A DNA stretch of 64,000 nucleotides from Pseudomonas sp. PB101 (GTDB lineage Bacteria > Pseudomonadota > Gammaproteobacteria > Pseudomonadales > Pseudomonadaceae). Every line of letters starts with the position of its first letter. The first letter of the stretch is position 1. Made by a program: the position numbers and the translations under genes. The stretch covers positions 62,001 to 126,000 of the forward strand of contig NZ_RWIR01000016.1 in assembly GCF_009764265.1 (NCBI RefSeq), read 5' to 3'. Under the pieces are notes generated by a model. The model was not told where the DNA came from, did not search any database, and saw only the letters and a program-made list of their open reading frames with translations. Below are positions 28,318 to 38,360 of this stretch, piece after piece.

Positions 28318-28925
28318 TGGCCCATCCTAAAAAACCCGCCAAAAACGTCCACAACGGCGTGAACCAACTGCGCATCATTGGCGGCGAATGGCGCAGCCGC
28401 AAACTGAGCTTCCCCGACGCCCCGGGCCTGCGCCCGACGCCCGACCGTGTGCGTGAAACCCTGTTCAACTGGCTCGCGCCGTACGTGCCGGGCGCCAAGG
28501 TCCTCGACCCGTTCACCGGCAGCGGCGCGCTGTTCCTCGAAGCCTTGTCCCGTGGCGCGGCCATGGGTCAGGCCTTGGACGCCAGCAGCATTGCGGTATC
28601 CAGCCTGAAGGAGCACCTGGGTACGCTGCGTTGCACCAACGGCCAGGTCCAGACCGCCGACGCCCTGCGCTACCTGGAAACCCAGACCGCGACGGCCTAC
28701 GACCTGGTGTTCCTCGATCCGCCGTTCAACCAGAACCTGCTGCCCGTCGTTTGCAAGTTGCTCGAAGAGCGCCAATGGCTGGCCGAAGATGCCTGGGTGT
28801 ACACCGAAAGCGAGTCCGCGCCTTCGACCCTGGGCCTGCCGGAGAACTGGCGCCTGCATCGCGAGCAGAAATCCGGGCGCGTCTACTACTCGTTGTGGCA
28901 ACGTATGGCAGAGATCGCCGGTTAA
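28317..28925 (+). CDS. rsmD: 16S rRNA (guanine-966-N2)-methyltransferase RsmD
   Basis: A 202-residue SAM-dependent enzyme modifying G966 of 16S rRNA. Motifs are RIIGGEWRSRKL, RPTPDRVRETLFNWL, SAM loop VLDPFTGSGALFLEAL and the catalytic LDPPFN. It is translationally coupled (TAATG) to the M16 pair. Confidence 0.95.
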   Translation: MAHPKKPAKNVHNGVNQLRIIGGEWRSRKLSFPDAPGLRPTPDRVRETLFNWLAPYVPGAKVLDPFTGSGALFLEALSRGAAMGQALDASSIAVSSLKEHLGTLRCTNGQVQTADALRYLETQTATAYDLVFLDPPFNQNLLPVVCKLLEERQWLAEDAWVYTESESAPSTLGLPENWRLHREQKSGRVYYSLWQRMAEIAG

Positions 28926-28981
28926 TCGAACGGCCTGAAAAAGGTGCGTACCCGCTACGCACCGCTGCATCGAGAAAGAAC

Positions 28982-29980
28982 GTGCCCCATCCGCCAGAAC
29001 GCTTCACCCCCGCCCCAGGCCTTGGCAACCCGCACTTGCAAACCTTGTGGGGGCCGCTGTGGCGTAAAACCGTGCACATCGGCCGCGAGCGCGAACGCCT
29101 GTGGCTTGAAGATGGCGATTTTCTCGACCTCGACTGGCACGGTCCGCACAGCGCCGATGCGCCCTTGGTACTGGTGTTGCACGGGCTCACCGGTTCGTCG
29201 AATTCGCCGTACGTGGCCGGCATGCAAAAGGCATTGGGTGACCGGGGCTGGGCCAGCGTCGCGCTGAACTGGCGCGGCTGTTCGGGCGAGCCCAACCTGT
29301 TGCCACGCAGCTACCATTCCGGCGCCAGCGAAGACCTGGCCGAAACCATCCGGCATTTGCGCGCCAAACGGCCTCTCGCGCCACTGTATGCGGTGGGTTA
29401 CTCCCTGGGCGGTAATGTCCTGCTCAAGCATTTGGGCGAGACTGGCAGCGACAGCGGCGTGATGGCTGCCGTGGCGGTGTCGGTGCCGTTCCGCCTGGAC
29501 CAGTGCGCCGATCGCATCGGCCAGGGCTTCTCGAAAATTTACCAGGCGCATTTCATGCGCGAGATGGTCGCCTACATCAAGAACAAGCAGCGACAGTTCC
29601 AGCACGACGGACGCGAAGAGGGCCTGGCAGCCCTGACGGCCCTCGGATCACTGGAAAACATGCGCACGTTCTGGGATTTCGACGGCCGCGTCACCGCGCC
29701 ACTGCACGGCTTCGCCGATGCCCAGGACTACTATCGCCGAGCCTCAAGCCGCTATTTCCTTGGCGAAATTCGTACACCGACCCTGATGATCCAGGCTGCC
29801 GACGACCCCTTCGTGTTTCCCCACAGCCTGCCGCACGTCGATGAGTTGTCCGCCTGTACGCAGTTCGAGCTGCAAGCCAAGGGTGGGCACGTCGGCTTCG
29901 TCGACGGCACGCTCAGGCAACCGGGTTACTACCTGGAGCGACGCATCCCCGAGTGGCTGGCCGCCACAGGGCGCGCTTGA
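28982..29980 (+). CDS. YheT-family alpha/beta hydrolase
   Basis: A 332-residue hydrolase related to E. coli YheT. Nucleophile serine in GYSLGGNVLLKHLGE, oxyanion HGLTGSSNSPYV, and the late Asp/His in QAADDPFVFP and GGHVGFV. The substrate is not known; relatives act on esters of medium or long chains. I choose the GTG at 28982 (VPHPPERFTPAPGLGNPHLQT) because similarity begins there and no good ATG is nearby. It follows rsmD by 56 bases. Confidence 0.82.
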   Translation: MPHPPERFTPAPGLGNPHLQTLWGPLWRKTVHIGRERERLWLEDGDFLDLDWHGPHSADAPLVLVLHGLTGSSNSPYVAGMQKALGDRGWASVALNWRGCSGEPNLLPRSYHSGASEDLAETIRHLRAKRPLAPLYAVGYSLGGNVLLKHLGETGSDSGVMAAVAVSVPFRLDQCADRIGQGFSKIYQAHFMREMVAYIKNKQRQFQHDGREEGLAALTALGSLENMRTFWDFDGRVTAPLHGFADAQDYYRRASSRYFLGEIRTPTLMIQAADDPFVFPHSLPHVDELSACTQFELQAKGGHVGFVDGTLRQPGYYLERRIPEWLAATGRA

Positions 29981-29983
29981 GTC

Positions 29984-30817
29984 ATGGACGCTGATCAGGG
30001 CGAGTCGATCCACTTCTGGCAAACCCCGCCACTGGCCGGGGTCGAGTTGTTGTCCGCACGCTACATCGATCACCGTTTCGCCCCCCATGTGCATGACGGC
30101 TATGTGATCGGCATGATCATGGCCGGTGCCCAGCGTTATCGCTATCGCGGCGCCGAACACCTGGCAGGCAGCGGCACGCTGGTGCTGATCAACCCCGATG
30201 AATTGCACACCGGGCACAAAGGCACCGAGGATGGCTGGCTGTACCGGGCGTTTTATCCGGACAGCGGGCAGATCACCTCGCTGCTGGCCGAACTCGAACT
30301 GCCCACTCACCACCTGCCGGCCTTCGGTGCGACGCTGTATCGCGACCAGGATCTGGTGAACGGCTTCTGCCAACTCCATCGACTGCTGGAGAGCCCCGCC
30401 ACCGCCTTGCAGCAACAAACGGTCTGGCGCGAATTGGTGCTGTCGCTGTTGCAGCGGCATGCCGCGGTGCCAGATGCCGGTAAACCCGGCAAGGAGCACC
30501 GGGCCGTAAGCCTGGCCAAGGATCTGCTCCATGCACAACTGGCGGCCCCTCCCTCGCTGGAAGAACTGGCGACGGCGGTCAACCTCTCGCCGTTCCACTT
30601 TGCCCGAGTGTTCCGCCGCGCCACGGGCATGCCGCCGCACACCTGGCTGATGCAACAGCGCATCGCCCGGGCCAGGGCGTTGCTGCAAAGTGGTTGTCTG
30701 CCGCTGGAAGTCGCCATGCAGTTGGGATTTGCCGACCAGAGTCATCTGAGCCGGCAGTTCAAGCAGGTGTATGGCGTTGGGCCGGGGGCGTATCGCACCG
30801 CTAAAGCAGGAACTTGA
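29984..30817 (+). CDS. AraC-family transcriptional regulator
   Basis: A 277-residue regulator with an N-terminal AraC-type cupin (about residues 10-150, PHVHDGYVIGMI, motif typical of amino-acid-exporter regulators) and a C-terminal double helix-turn-helix (about 170-275: LEELATAVNLSPFHFARVFR and PLEVAMQLGFADQSHLSRQF). The start is four bases after the hydrolase stop. No exporter gene is adjacent, so the target is unknown. Confidence 0.85.
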   Translation: MDADQGESIHFWQTPPLAGVELLSARYIDHRFAPHVHDGYVIGMIMAGAQRYRYRGAEHLAGSGTLVLINPDELHTGHKGTEDGWLYRAFYPDSGQITSLLAELELPTHHLPAFGATLYRDQDLVNGFCQLHRLLESPATALQQQTVWRELVLSLLQRHAAVPDAGKPGKEHRAVSLAKDLLHAQLAAPPSLEELATAVNLSPFHFARVFRRATGMPPHTWLMQQRIARARALLQSGCLPLEVAMQLGFADQSHLSRQFKQVYGVGPGAYRTAKAGT

Positions 30818-30849
30818 GGTTTAACGAGGTTTCACAAACACCATCCATC

Positions 30850-30942
30850 CCTGTGGGAGCGAGCTTGCTCGCGATGGCGGATCAACAATCAACATCAATA
30901 TTGAATGTAATGGCCCCATCGCGAGCAAGCTCGCTCCCACAA
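30850..30942. repeat. REPIN between AraC gene and sulfurtransferase
   Basis: Perfect inverted pair of GTGGGAGCGAGCTTGCTCGC palindromes between convergent genes. The interior has the palindrome-like ATCAACATCAATATTGAAT. Confidence 0.92.
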
Positions 30943-30956
30943 TATTTTCGTGGTGT

Positions 30957-31811
30957 TTACTCGCCGGTGGCGACGCCTCGCGCAGGCTCGTTGATCCACT
31001 CGCTCCATGAACCGGCATACAACGAACCCAACGGATAACCGGCCAGACACAACGCAAACAGGTTGTGGCACGCGGTCACACCGGAACCGCAGTACGCCAC
31101 CAGATCATTCGGCGAACGATCACCCAGTTTGGCGGCAAAACGCTGCTTGAGCATATCGGCCGGCAGAAAACGCCCGTCACTGCCAAGGTTGTCGGTAAAC
31201 GCCGCACATTGAGCGCCGGGGATGTGCCCGGCAATCGGATCGATCGGCTCCACTTCGCCCTTGAAACGCGGCAGTGCGCGGGCATCGAGCAGGGTCAGTT
31301 CCGGTCGGGAGAGGCGCTTTTGCAATTTCTCGGCACTGATCAGCAGCGCCATGTCCGGCTTGCCGGTGAAGGAACCACGAGGGATCGCAGGCGCATCCAG
31401 GCTCAGCGGCAAACCGGCCGCGTGCCAGGCCTTGAGCCCGCCATCCAGGATGAATACGCCATCGCGCTTGCCCAGCCAGGCCAGCAACCACCAGGCACGC
31501 GCCGCATAGGCTCCCGGACCGTCGTCATATAGCACTACTTCGCTATCGGCGTTGACGCCCCAGGCTTGCAGGCGTTCGATCAACTGCGACGGCTCCGGCA
31601 ATGGATGACGCCCGGTCACGCCCTTGACCACCGCGCCGCTCAGATCCCGCTCGAGGTCGGCATAACTCGAACCGGCAATGTGCCCTTCGGCATAGTTGCG
31701 CTGACCGTAGTCCGGGTCTTCGAGGGCAAAACGGCAATCCAGAATCACCAGCCCCGGCTGGTCCTTTTTCAGGTCCAGAGCTTGCGGGCTGATCAGTTGC
31801 GCAATGGGCAT
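30957..31811 (-). CDS. Thiosulfate/3-mercaptopyruvate sulfurtransferase (tandem rhodanese)
   Basis: A 284-residue protein with two rhodanese domains, the first (about 10-130) inactive and the second (about 155-280) carrying the active Cys241 in YCGSGVTACHN. The CGSGVTA loop is the form found in 3-mercaptopyruvate sulfurtransferases (SseA type) rather than CRKGVTA of thiosulfate sulfurtransferases. It transfers sulfane sulfur to thiols or cyanide. Monocistronic. Confidence 0.87.
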   Translation of the reverse strand: MPIAQLISPQALDLKKDQPGLVILDCRFALEDPDYGQRNYAEGHIAGSSYADLERDLSGAVVKGVTGRHPLPEPSQLIERLQAWGVNADSEVVLYDDGPGAYAARAWWLLAWLGKRDGVFILDGGLKAWHAAGLPLSLDAPAIPRGSFTGKPDMALLISAEKLQKRLSRPELTLLDARALPRFKGEVEPIDPIAGHIPGAQCAAFTDNLGSDGRFLPADMLKQRFAAKLGDRSPNDLVAYCGSGVTACHNLFALCLAGYPLGSLYAGSWSEWINEPARGVATGE

Positions 31812-31843
31812 AGCGGGCTCCTGTGATTATGTCGGTCTTGATC

Positions 31844-32515
31844 CTACTGTACTTCTTCCAGTGCCTGGGCCAAGGGCACGTAAAACTCTTCGAACAAGGC
31901 GTTGACCGCATCGCGGGCCTCATCCGTGACGAAACCGGATTCCAGCACCAGAACCTGGTACACCCCGCGCTTGATGGCCTGCTCGCTGAGGTGGCTGGAG
32001 TTCTCCCGCGTGGTGCACAGGAAGCGCACCCAGGACGTAAGGATGATCCATGCATTGAGGGTCAGGGATTCGATCTGCACCTTGTCCATTTTCAGGATGC
32101 CGGCGGCGACAAAACCTTCGTAGATGGCTGCTCCGTGGATCAGGCTGCGCTGGGAAAAGCGTCGATAGCGATCGGCCAGGTCCGGGTCGCTGTCGAGCAA
32201 ATGTTCGAGATCGCGATGCAGAAACCGATAGCGCCACATCGCCGCCAGCAACTCCTTGAGGTAGAAGCGCTTGTCTTCCACCGTAGCGGCGCGGCCCTGG
32301 GGCGGGCGCAGGAAGCTGTCCACCAGGCTTTCGTACTCGCTGAACAATACGGCGATGATCGCCTGCTTGTTAGGGAAGTGGTAGTACAGGTTGCCCGGGG
32401 AAATTTCCATATGGGCAGCAATGTGGTTGGTACTGATGCTGCGCTCGCCCAGTTGATTGAACAGCTCCAGGCTGTTCTGCACGATGCGCTCGCTGGTTTT
32501 GATCCGTGGGGCCAT
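31844..32515 (-). CDS. laoR: TetR-family regulator LaoR
   Basis: A 223-residue repressor with an N-terminal TetR helix-turn-helix (about residues 10-55: ISTNHIAAHMEISPGNLYYHF) and a C-terminal ligand domain. It is divergent from the aldehyde dehydrogenase gene, matching P. aeruginosa PA0367, named LaoR, which represses the laoABC genes for long-chain alcohol oxidation; long-chain acyl compounds are the likely signal. Candidate operators lie in the 145-base gap. Confidence 0.83.
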   Translation of the reverse strand: MAPRIKTSERIVQNSLELFNQLGERSISTNHIAAHMEISPGNLYYHFPNKQAIIAVLFSEYESLVDSFLRPPQGRAATVEDKRFYLKELLAAMWRYRFLHRDLEHLLDSDPDLADRYRRFSQRSLIHGAAIYEGFVAAGILKMDKVQIESLTLNAWIILTSWVRFLCTTRENSSHLSEQAIKRGVYQVLVLESGFVTDEARDAVNALFEEFYVPLAQALEEVQ

Positions 32516-32559
32516 GGCTTGGGCTTAAATTCAGAGTGCGTTGACGGGCATCTTAGATC

Positions 32560-32575
32560 TATCCGCGAGCGGATA
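32560..32575. promoter_or_regulatory. Palindromic candidate LaoR operator 1
   Basis: A perfect 7-base inverted repeat TATCCGC-GA-GCGGATA in the laoR-laoC divergent region, 45 bases upstream of laoR. Size and symmetry suit a TetR dimer. It lies on the laoR side, so it may serve autoregulation (inference). Confidence 0.45.
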
Positions 32576-32605
32576 AAACAAAGCTGTTCCAGGATGTCAT
32601 TTGAC

Positions 32606-32629
32606 TTTCTAGAGCATAGACTCTAAAAA
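32606..32629. promoter_or_regulatory. Inverted-repeat candidate LaoR operator 2 overlapping the laoC promoter
   Basis: Inverted repeat TTTCTAGAG-CATAGA-CTCTAAAAA (8 of 9 positions match). It overlaps a TTGACT box at 32601-32606, with a possible weak -10 (TAAAAA) at 32624-32629, so a bound repressor would block transcription of laoC-laoB-laoA. Confidence 0.45.
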
Positions 32630-32660
32630 GTACTTCATTACAATAAATCCGGAGCCGACC

Positions 32661-34091
32661 ATGACTGCTGATATTTCCTACCTGCAAAACCTACAGCAGC
32701 CGCTGGAAGAGCTTCAGGCATTGTTCGACGCCCAGCGTGCCGCCTACGCCGCCAACCCGATGCCACCCGCTGCGCAGCGCCAGCAATGGCTCAAGGCGTT
32801 GAAGGATTTGTTGAACAGCGAACGCCAGGCCCTGATCGATGCGATCAGCCAGGACTTCAGTAATCGCAGCGCCGATGAAACCCTGCTCGCCGAACTGATG
32901 CCCAGCCTGCATGGCATCCATTACGCCAGCAAACATCTAAAGGGCTGGATGCGAGCCTCGCGACGCAAGGTGGGCGCAGCCTTCCAGCCGGCTTCGGCCA
33001 AAGTCGTTTACCAACCGCTGGGCGTGGTCGGGGTCATCGTGCCGTGGAACTACCCGCTGTACCTGGCCATCGGTCCGTTGGTCGGCGCGCTGTCGGCGGG
33101 CAATCGGGTGATGCTCAAGCTCAGTGAGTCGACGCCCGCCACCGGCCTGCTGATGAAACAACTGCTGGCGAAAATCTTCCCCGAAGACCTGGTTTGCGTG
33201 GTTCTGGGCGAGGCGGACATGGGCGTGGCGTTCTCACGCCTGCCGTTCGATCACCTGCTGTTCACCGGCGCCACCAGCATCGGCAAACACGTGATGCGCG
33301 CCGCCGCAGAGAATTTGACTCCGGTCACCCTGGAACTCGGCGGCAAATCCCCGGCCATCGTCTCTCACGACGTACCGCTCAAGGATGCCGCCGAGCGCAT
33401 CGCCTTCGGCAAGACCCTGAACGCCGGCCAGACCTGCGTGGCCCCGGACTATGTATTGGTGCCGGAGGATCGCGTCGGTGCTTTCGTCGAAGCCTACCGC
33501 ACTGCCGTCCGCGGGTTTTATCCGACGCTGGCCGACAACCCGGACTACACGGCGATCATCAATGAACGACAACTGGCGCGCCTCAACGGCTACATCAGCG
33601 ACGCCACCAGCAAGGGTGCACTGCTGATGCCCCTGTTCGACCAGGGTCAGGGCCGACGCATGGGCCATAGCCTGTTGCTCAACGTCACTGACGAGATGAC
33701 GGTGATGCAGGACGAGATCTTCGGGCCCCTGCTGCCGATCGTGCCGTACAAGGATCTGGAACAGGCATTTGCCTACATCAACCAGCGCCCTCGCCCACTG
33801 GCGCTGTACTACTTCGGCTACGACAAGCGCGAACAACAGCGCGTGCTGCACGAAACCCATTCCGGTGGCGTGTGCCTGAACGACACGTTGCTGCACGTCG
33901 CCCAGGACGACATGCCGTTCGGCGGCATCGGCGCCTCGGGCATGGGCCATTACCACGGCCACGAAGGGTTCCTGACTTTCAGCAAAGCCAAGGGCGTGCT
34001 GATCAAACAACGGTTCAATGCGGCGAAACTGATTTACCCGCCGTATGGCAAATCGATTCAGAAACTGATCCAGAAGCTGTTCATTCGCTAA
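32661..34091 (+). CDS. laoC: Coniferyl-aldehyde-dehydrogenase-like aldehyde dehydrogenase LaoC
   Basis: A 476-residue NAD-dependent aldehyde dehydrogenase. Catalytic C259 in NAGQTCVAPDY, general base E225 in LELGGKSP, and the N169-equivalent in VIVPWNYPLYL are present. In P. aeruginosa the homologue (PA0366, LaoC) oxidises long-chain aldehydes made by LaoA. The C-terminus is basic and hydrophobic, suggesting membrane association. GGAG lies 6 bases before the ATG. Confidence 0.88.
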   Translation: MTADISYLQNLQQPLEELQALFDAQRAAYAANPMPPAAQRQQWLKALKDLLNSERQALIDAISQDFSNRSADETLLAELMPSLHGIHYASKHLKGWMRASRRKVGAAFQPASAKVVYQPLGVVGVIVPWNYPLYLAIGPLVGALSAGNRVMLKLSESTPATGLLMKQLLAKIFPEDLVCVVLGEADMGVAFSRLPFDHLLFTGATSIGKHVMRAAAENLTPVTLELGGKSPAIVSHDVPLKDAAERIAFGKTLNAGQTCVAPDYVLVPEDRVGAFVEAYRTAVRGFYPTLADNPDYTAIINERQLARLNGYISDATSKGALLMPLFDQGQGRRMGHSLLLNVTDEMTVMQDEIFGPLLPIVPYKDLEQAFAYINQRPRPLALYYFGYDKREQQRVLHETHSGGVCLNDTLLHVAQDDMPFGGIGASGMGHYHGHEGFLTFSKAKGVLIKQRFNAAKLIYPPYGKSIQKLIQKLFIR

Positions 34092-34119
34092 CGATCATCA
34101 TCGCCGGGTAATAACAATA

Positions 34120-34665
34120 ATGAATCCCAGTCTGTCCGATACACCCGCGCTGTCACGGCGCGGGCTGCTTAAATTCAGCCTCGGCGCCAGCGCCTTTCTC
34201 GCCACTGCCGGATTGGGCGCCAGCCTCAGCGGCTGTTCGGCGAGCGTCCCGGCAAGCGGTTTCGTCACACTGCGCAGCGGCGACCTGCTGTTTTTGCGGG
34301 CGTTGCTCCCGGTCATGCTCGAGGGTGCCGTGACTTCCGAACGGATGCCCGAGGCTGTCGACGGCACGCTGAAAAGCCTGGATTACAACCTCGCCCACCT
34401 GTCGCCGGAAATGCTCAAGCTGACCCAACAACTGTTCGATGTGCTGGGCATGGCCGTGACTCGCGGACCGCTGACCGGAATCTGGGGCAGCTGGGAAAAC
34501 GCCAGCGCCGACGATATCCGGCATTTCCTCGATCGCTGGGAAAACAGCTCGTTGAGCCTGTTGCGCATGGGCCACAGCTCCTTGCTGCAACTGGTGATGA
34601 TGGCCTGGTACGGGCGCAAGGAATCGTGGGCACATTGCGGGTATCCCGGGCCGCCCACTGTCTAA
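34120..34665 (+). CDS. laoB: Tat-exported protein LaoB
   Basis: A 181-residue protein with a twin-arginine signal (SRRGLLKFSLGASAFLATAG) followed by a possible lipobox LSGC at about residue 39. The body resembles the small subunit 3 of membrane gluconate-type dehydrogenases. The P. aeruginosa homologue PA0365 (LaoB) is required with LaoA for alcohol oxidation, though its role is unclear. It probably escorts or anchors the GMC oxidoreductase. Confidence 0.8.
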   Translation: MNPSLSDTPALSRRGLLKFSLGASAFLATAGLGASLSGCSASVPASGFVTLRSGDLLFLRALLPVMLEGAVTSERMPEAVDGTLKSLDYNLAHLSPEMLKLTQQLFDVLGMAVTRGPLTGIWGSWENASADDIRHFLDRWENSSLSLLRMGHSSLLQLVMMAWYGRKESWAHCGYPGPPTV

Positions 34666-34678
34666 AGCTCTGCACAAA

Positions 34679-34709
34679 TCCTGTGGGAGCGTGGCTTGCC
34701 CGCGATGGC
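34679..34709. repeat. Solo REP between laoB and laoA
   Basis: A single palindrome of the GAGCGTGGCTTGCCCGC variant, without an inverted partner, between two genes of one operon. Confidence 0.85.
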
Positions 34710-34757
34710 GTCAGTTGCCTCACCACCGCATCCAAAATAATAAAGAGAACCTGAAAG

Positions 34758-36353
34758 ATGCCCGTACCCGATCCGTTCCGCGAAGGCATGGCCCGAGGCT
34801 GGAAAACCTACAACGGCTCACAACTGACCCAGGACCTGACACTCGAAGCGGACGTGGCGATCATCGGCAGCGGTGCCGGCGGCGGCACCACCGCCGAAAT
34901 CCTCAGCGCGGCCGGCTACAAGGTGCTGCTGATCGAAGAAGGCCCGCTCAAGACCAGCAGCGACTTCAAGATGCTCGAAGACCAAGCCTACGCCAGCCTT
35001 TATCAGGAAGGCATCGGCCGCATGAGCAAGGACGGCGCCATCACCATCCTGCAAGGCCGGGCGGTGGGCGGCACCACGCTGATCAACTGGACCTCCAGTT
35101 TCCGCACCCCGGAGCCGACCCTGGAACACTGGGCCAAAGAACACAACGTCAAGGGCCACAGCCCGGCGGAAATGGCGCCGTGGTTCGAGAAAATGGAGCA
35201 GCGCCTGGGCGTCGCGCCGTGGATGGTGCCGCCCAACGCCAACAATGACGTGATCCGCAAGGGCTGCCAGGAACTGGGTTACAGCTGGCACGTCATCCCG
35301 CGCAACGTACGCGGCTGCTGGAACCTCGGCTACTGCGGCATGGGCTGCCCGACCAACGCCAAGCAGTCGATGATGGTCACCACCATTCCGGCCACTCTGG
35401 AAAAAGGCGGCGAGCTGCTTTACCTGGCCCGCGCCGAAAAACTCATGATCAGCGGCGACAAGGTCAGCGGCCTGCAATGTTCGGCGATGGATGAACGCTG
35501 CGTTGCACCGACCGGGCGCACCATCACGGTCAAGGCGCGGCATTACGTGCTCGCCGGTGGCGGCATCAACAGCCCCGCCTTGCTGATGCGCTCCGCTGCA
35601 CCCGACCCGCACAAGCGCCTTGGAAAGCGCACGTTCCTGCACCCGGTGAACATGTCTGCGGCGTTGTTCGACGAAGTGGTCAACCCCTTCTACGGCGCGC
35701 CGCAGTCGATCTATTCCGACCATTTCCAATGGCAGGACGGCACCACCGGCAAGATGTCCTTCAAACTGGAAGTCCCGCCGTTGCATCCGGCGCTGGCCAC
35801 GACATTGCTCGGCGGTTTCGGCCAGGAGAACTCGCAACATATGGCCAATCTGCCGCATACCCACGCCATGCTGGCGTTGCTGCGCGACGGCTTTCACCCG
35901 GACAGCCCCGGTGGCAGCGTCGAATTGCGCAGCGACGACACGCCGGTGCTGGATTACCAGCTCTCGCCTTACGCCTGGGATGGCTTGCGCCGGGCGTTCC
36001 ACACCATGGCCGAGATCCAGTTCGCCGGTGGCGCCAAGGCTGTCATGCCGATGCACGCCGATGCCCGTTACGTGAAGACCCTCGCCGAAGCCCGCACGCT
36101 GATCGACGGCCTGAGCCTGGAGTTGTACCGCACACGCCTGGGCAGCGCCCACGTGATGGGCGGTTGCGCCATGGGCGAAGACCCGAAAAACGCGGTGACC
36201 GACAGCCTCGGCCGGCATCATCAACTGGGCAATCTGTCGATCCACGACGGCTCGCTGTTCCCCACCAGCATTGGCGCCAATCCGCAGCTGTCGGTCTACG
36301 GACTGACGGCGCAATTGGCGACCTCACTGGCCGAGCGTTTAAAAAACCCGTGA
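34758..36353 (+). CDS. laoA: GMC-family long-chain alcohol oxidoreductase LaoA
   Basis: A 531-residue FAD oxidoreductase of the glucose-methanol-choline family. The dinucleotide site IIGSGAGGGTTAEILSAAG is at residues 35-53; the C-terminal substrate half has the GMC histidine in RLGSAHVMGGCAMGED and the final FAD contact GSLFPTSIGANPQLS. In P. aeruginosa LaoA (PA0364) oxidises long-chain alcohols from alkanes and SDS. It lacks its own signal peptide, so it may ride with LaoB. Confidence 0.87.
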   Translation: MPVPDPFREGMARGWKTYNGSQLTQDLTLEADVAIIGSGAGGGTTAEILSAAGYKVLLIEEGPLKTSSDFKMLEDQAYASLYQEGIGRMSKDGAITILQGRAVGGTTLINWTSSFRTPEPTLEHWAKEHNVKGHSPAEMAPWFEKMEQRLGVAPWMVPPNANNDVIRKGCQELGYSWHVIPRNVRGCWNLGYCGMGCPTNAKQSMMVTTIPATLEKGGELLYLARAEKLMISGDKVSGLQCSAMDERCVAPTGRTITVKARHYVLAGGGINSPALLMRSAAPDPHKRLGKRTFLHPVNMSAALFDEVVNPFYGAPQSIYSDHFQWQDGTTGKMSFKLEVPPLHPALATTLLGGFGQENSQHMANLPHTHAMLALLRDGFHPDSPGGSVELRSDDTPVLDYQLSPYAWDGLRRAFHTMAEIQFAGGAKAVMPMHADARYVKTLAEARTLIDGLSLELYRTRLGSAHVMGGCAMGEDPKNAVTDSLGRHHQLGNLSIHDGSLFPTSIGANPQLSVYGLTAQLATSLAERLKNP

Positions 36354-36381
36354 AAATGACGATTATTCCCATCGTCTATAG

Positions 36382-36948
<567 letters not shown>

Positions 36949-36955
36949 TACACGA

Positions 36956-37036
36956 CTGTAGGAGCCGGCTTGCTGGCGATCAATACAACGCGGTGCACCT
37001 GACACACCGCCATCGCCAGCAAGCCGGCTCCTACAG
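36956..37036. repeat. REPIN between coaD and ferredoxin gene
   Basis: Perfect inverted pair of GTAGGAGCCGGCTTGCTGGC palindromes, the same type as the one beside trmB. Confidence 0.92.
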
Positions 37037-37058
37037 AACGTCGCGCCCGCGTGCATAG

Positions 37059-37382
<324 letters not shown>

Positions 37383-37404
37383 GCTTCCAACACCTGTTCA
37401 ACCG

Positions 37405-37473
37405 CCATCGCGGGCAAGCCCGCTCCCACAAGGACCGCATAAATCCTGTGGGAGCGGGCTTGCCCGCGATGGC
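37405..37473. repeat. REPIN between ferredoxin gene and mutM
   Basis: Perfect inverted pair of GTGGGAGCGGGCTTGCCCGC palindromes with a short centre, between convergent genes. Confidence 0.92.
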
Positions 37474-37505
37474 GTCATCAGCCTCACCGAAGATCTAACT
37501 GACTT

Positions 37506-38318
37506 TCAGCTCTGACAACGCGGGCAGAAAACGCTCGCGCGCTGCCCAAGCTTTACTTCCCGCAGCCCCGTGCCACAGACCTTGCAGTGTTCGCCACCGC
37601 GGCCGTACACGAACAGTTCCTGCTGGAAATAACCAGGCTGACCGTCGCCACCGATAAAGTCCCGCAGCGTGGTACCGCCGCGCTCGATGGCAGCCGCCAG
37701 GATGCGCTTGATCTCGATCGCCAGTTTCAAATACCGCGCACGGGAAATGCTCCCGGCTTCGCGGCGTGGGTCGATCCCGGCGGCGAACAACGCTTCGGTC
37801 GCATAGATATTGCCGACGCCCACCACCACCGCGTTGTCCATGATGAACGGTTTGACCGCCATCGAACGGCCCCGGGACTGCTGGAACAGGCGCTCGCCGT
37901 CGAACAGGTCGGTCAGCGGCTCAGGCCCCAGGCGGATCAGCAACTCATGATTGAGCGGGTCGAGACTCCAGAGCATCGCGCCGAAACGGCGCGGGTCGGT
38001 GTAACGCAGGGCCAGGCCCGACTCCAGTTCGATGTCCACATGCTCATGCTTGGCCGCCGGCAACCCGGCCTCCACCAGTCGCAAATTGCCCGACATGCCC
38101 AGATGGCTGATCAAGGTGCCGACTTCGGCGTTGATCAGCAGGTACTTGGCGCGCCGCTCCACCAACACGATGCGCTGCCCGGACAGGCGCACATCGAGAT
38201 CTTCGGGAATCGGCCAGCGCAAACGCCGTTCACGCACGATCACCCGGCTGACGCGCTGGCCTTCCAGGTGCGGCGCGATACCGCGACGGGTGGTTTCGAC
38301 TTCTGGCAATTCAGGCAT
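37506..38318 (-). CDS. mutM: Formamidopyrimidine-DNA glycosylase MutM
   Basis: A 270-residue bifunctional glycosylase/AP lyase removing 8-oxoguanine. The catalytic N-terminus [14 protein letters not shown] (Pro2, Glu3) is intact, Lys in NIYATEALF/helix-two-turn-helix region, and a C-terminal zinc finger uses CKVCGTG and FCPRC cysteines. It follows the HDOD gene on the minus strand. Confidence 0.96.
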   Translation of the reverse strand: MPELPEVETTRRGIAPHLEGQRVSRVIVRERRLRWPIPEDLDVRLSGQRIVLVERRAKYLLINAEVGTLISHLGMSGNLRLVEAGLPAAKHEHVDIELESGLALRYTDPRRFGAMLWSLDPLNHELLIRLGPEPLTDLFDGERLFQQSRGRSMAVKPFIMDNAVVVGVGNIYATEALFAAGIDPRREAGSISRARYLKLAIEIKRILAAAIERGGTTLRDFIGGDGQPGYFQQELFVYGRGGEHCKVCGTGLREVKLGQRASVFCPRCQS

Positions 38319-38360
38319 GGTGCTCTCGGATCAGGCTAATGGCCTGGAAGGTTCCGACAC

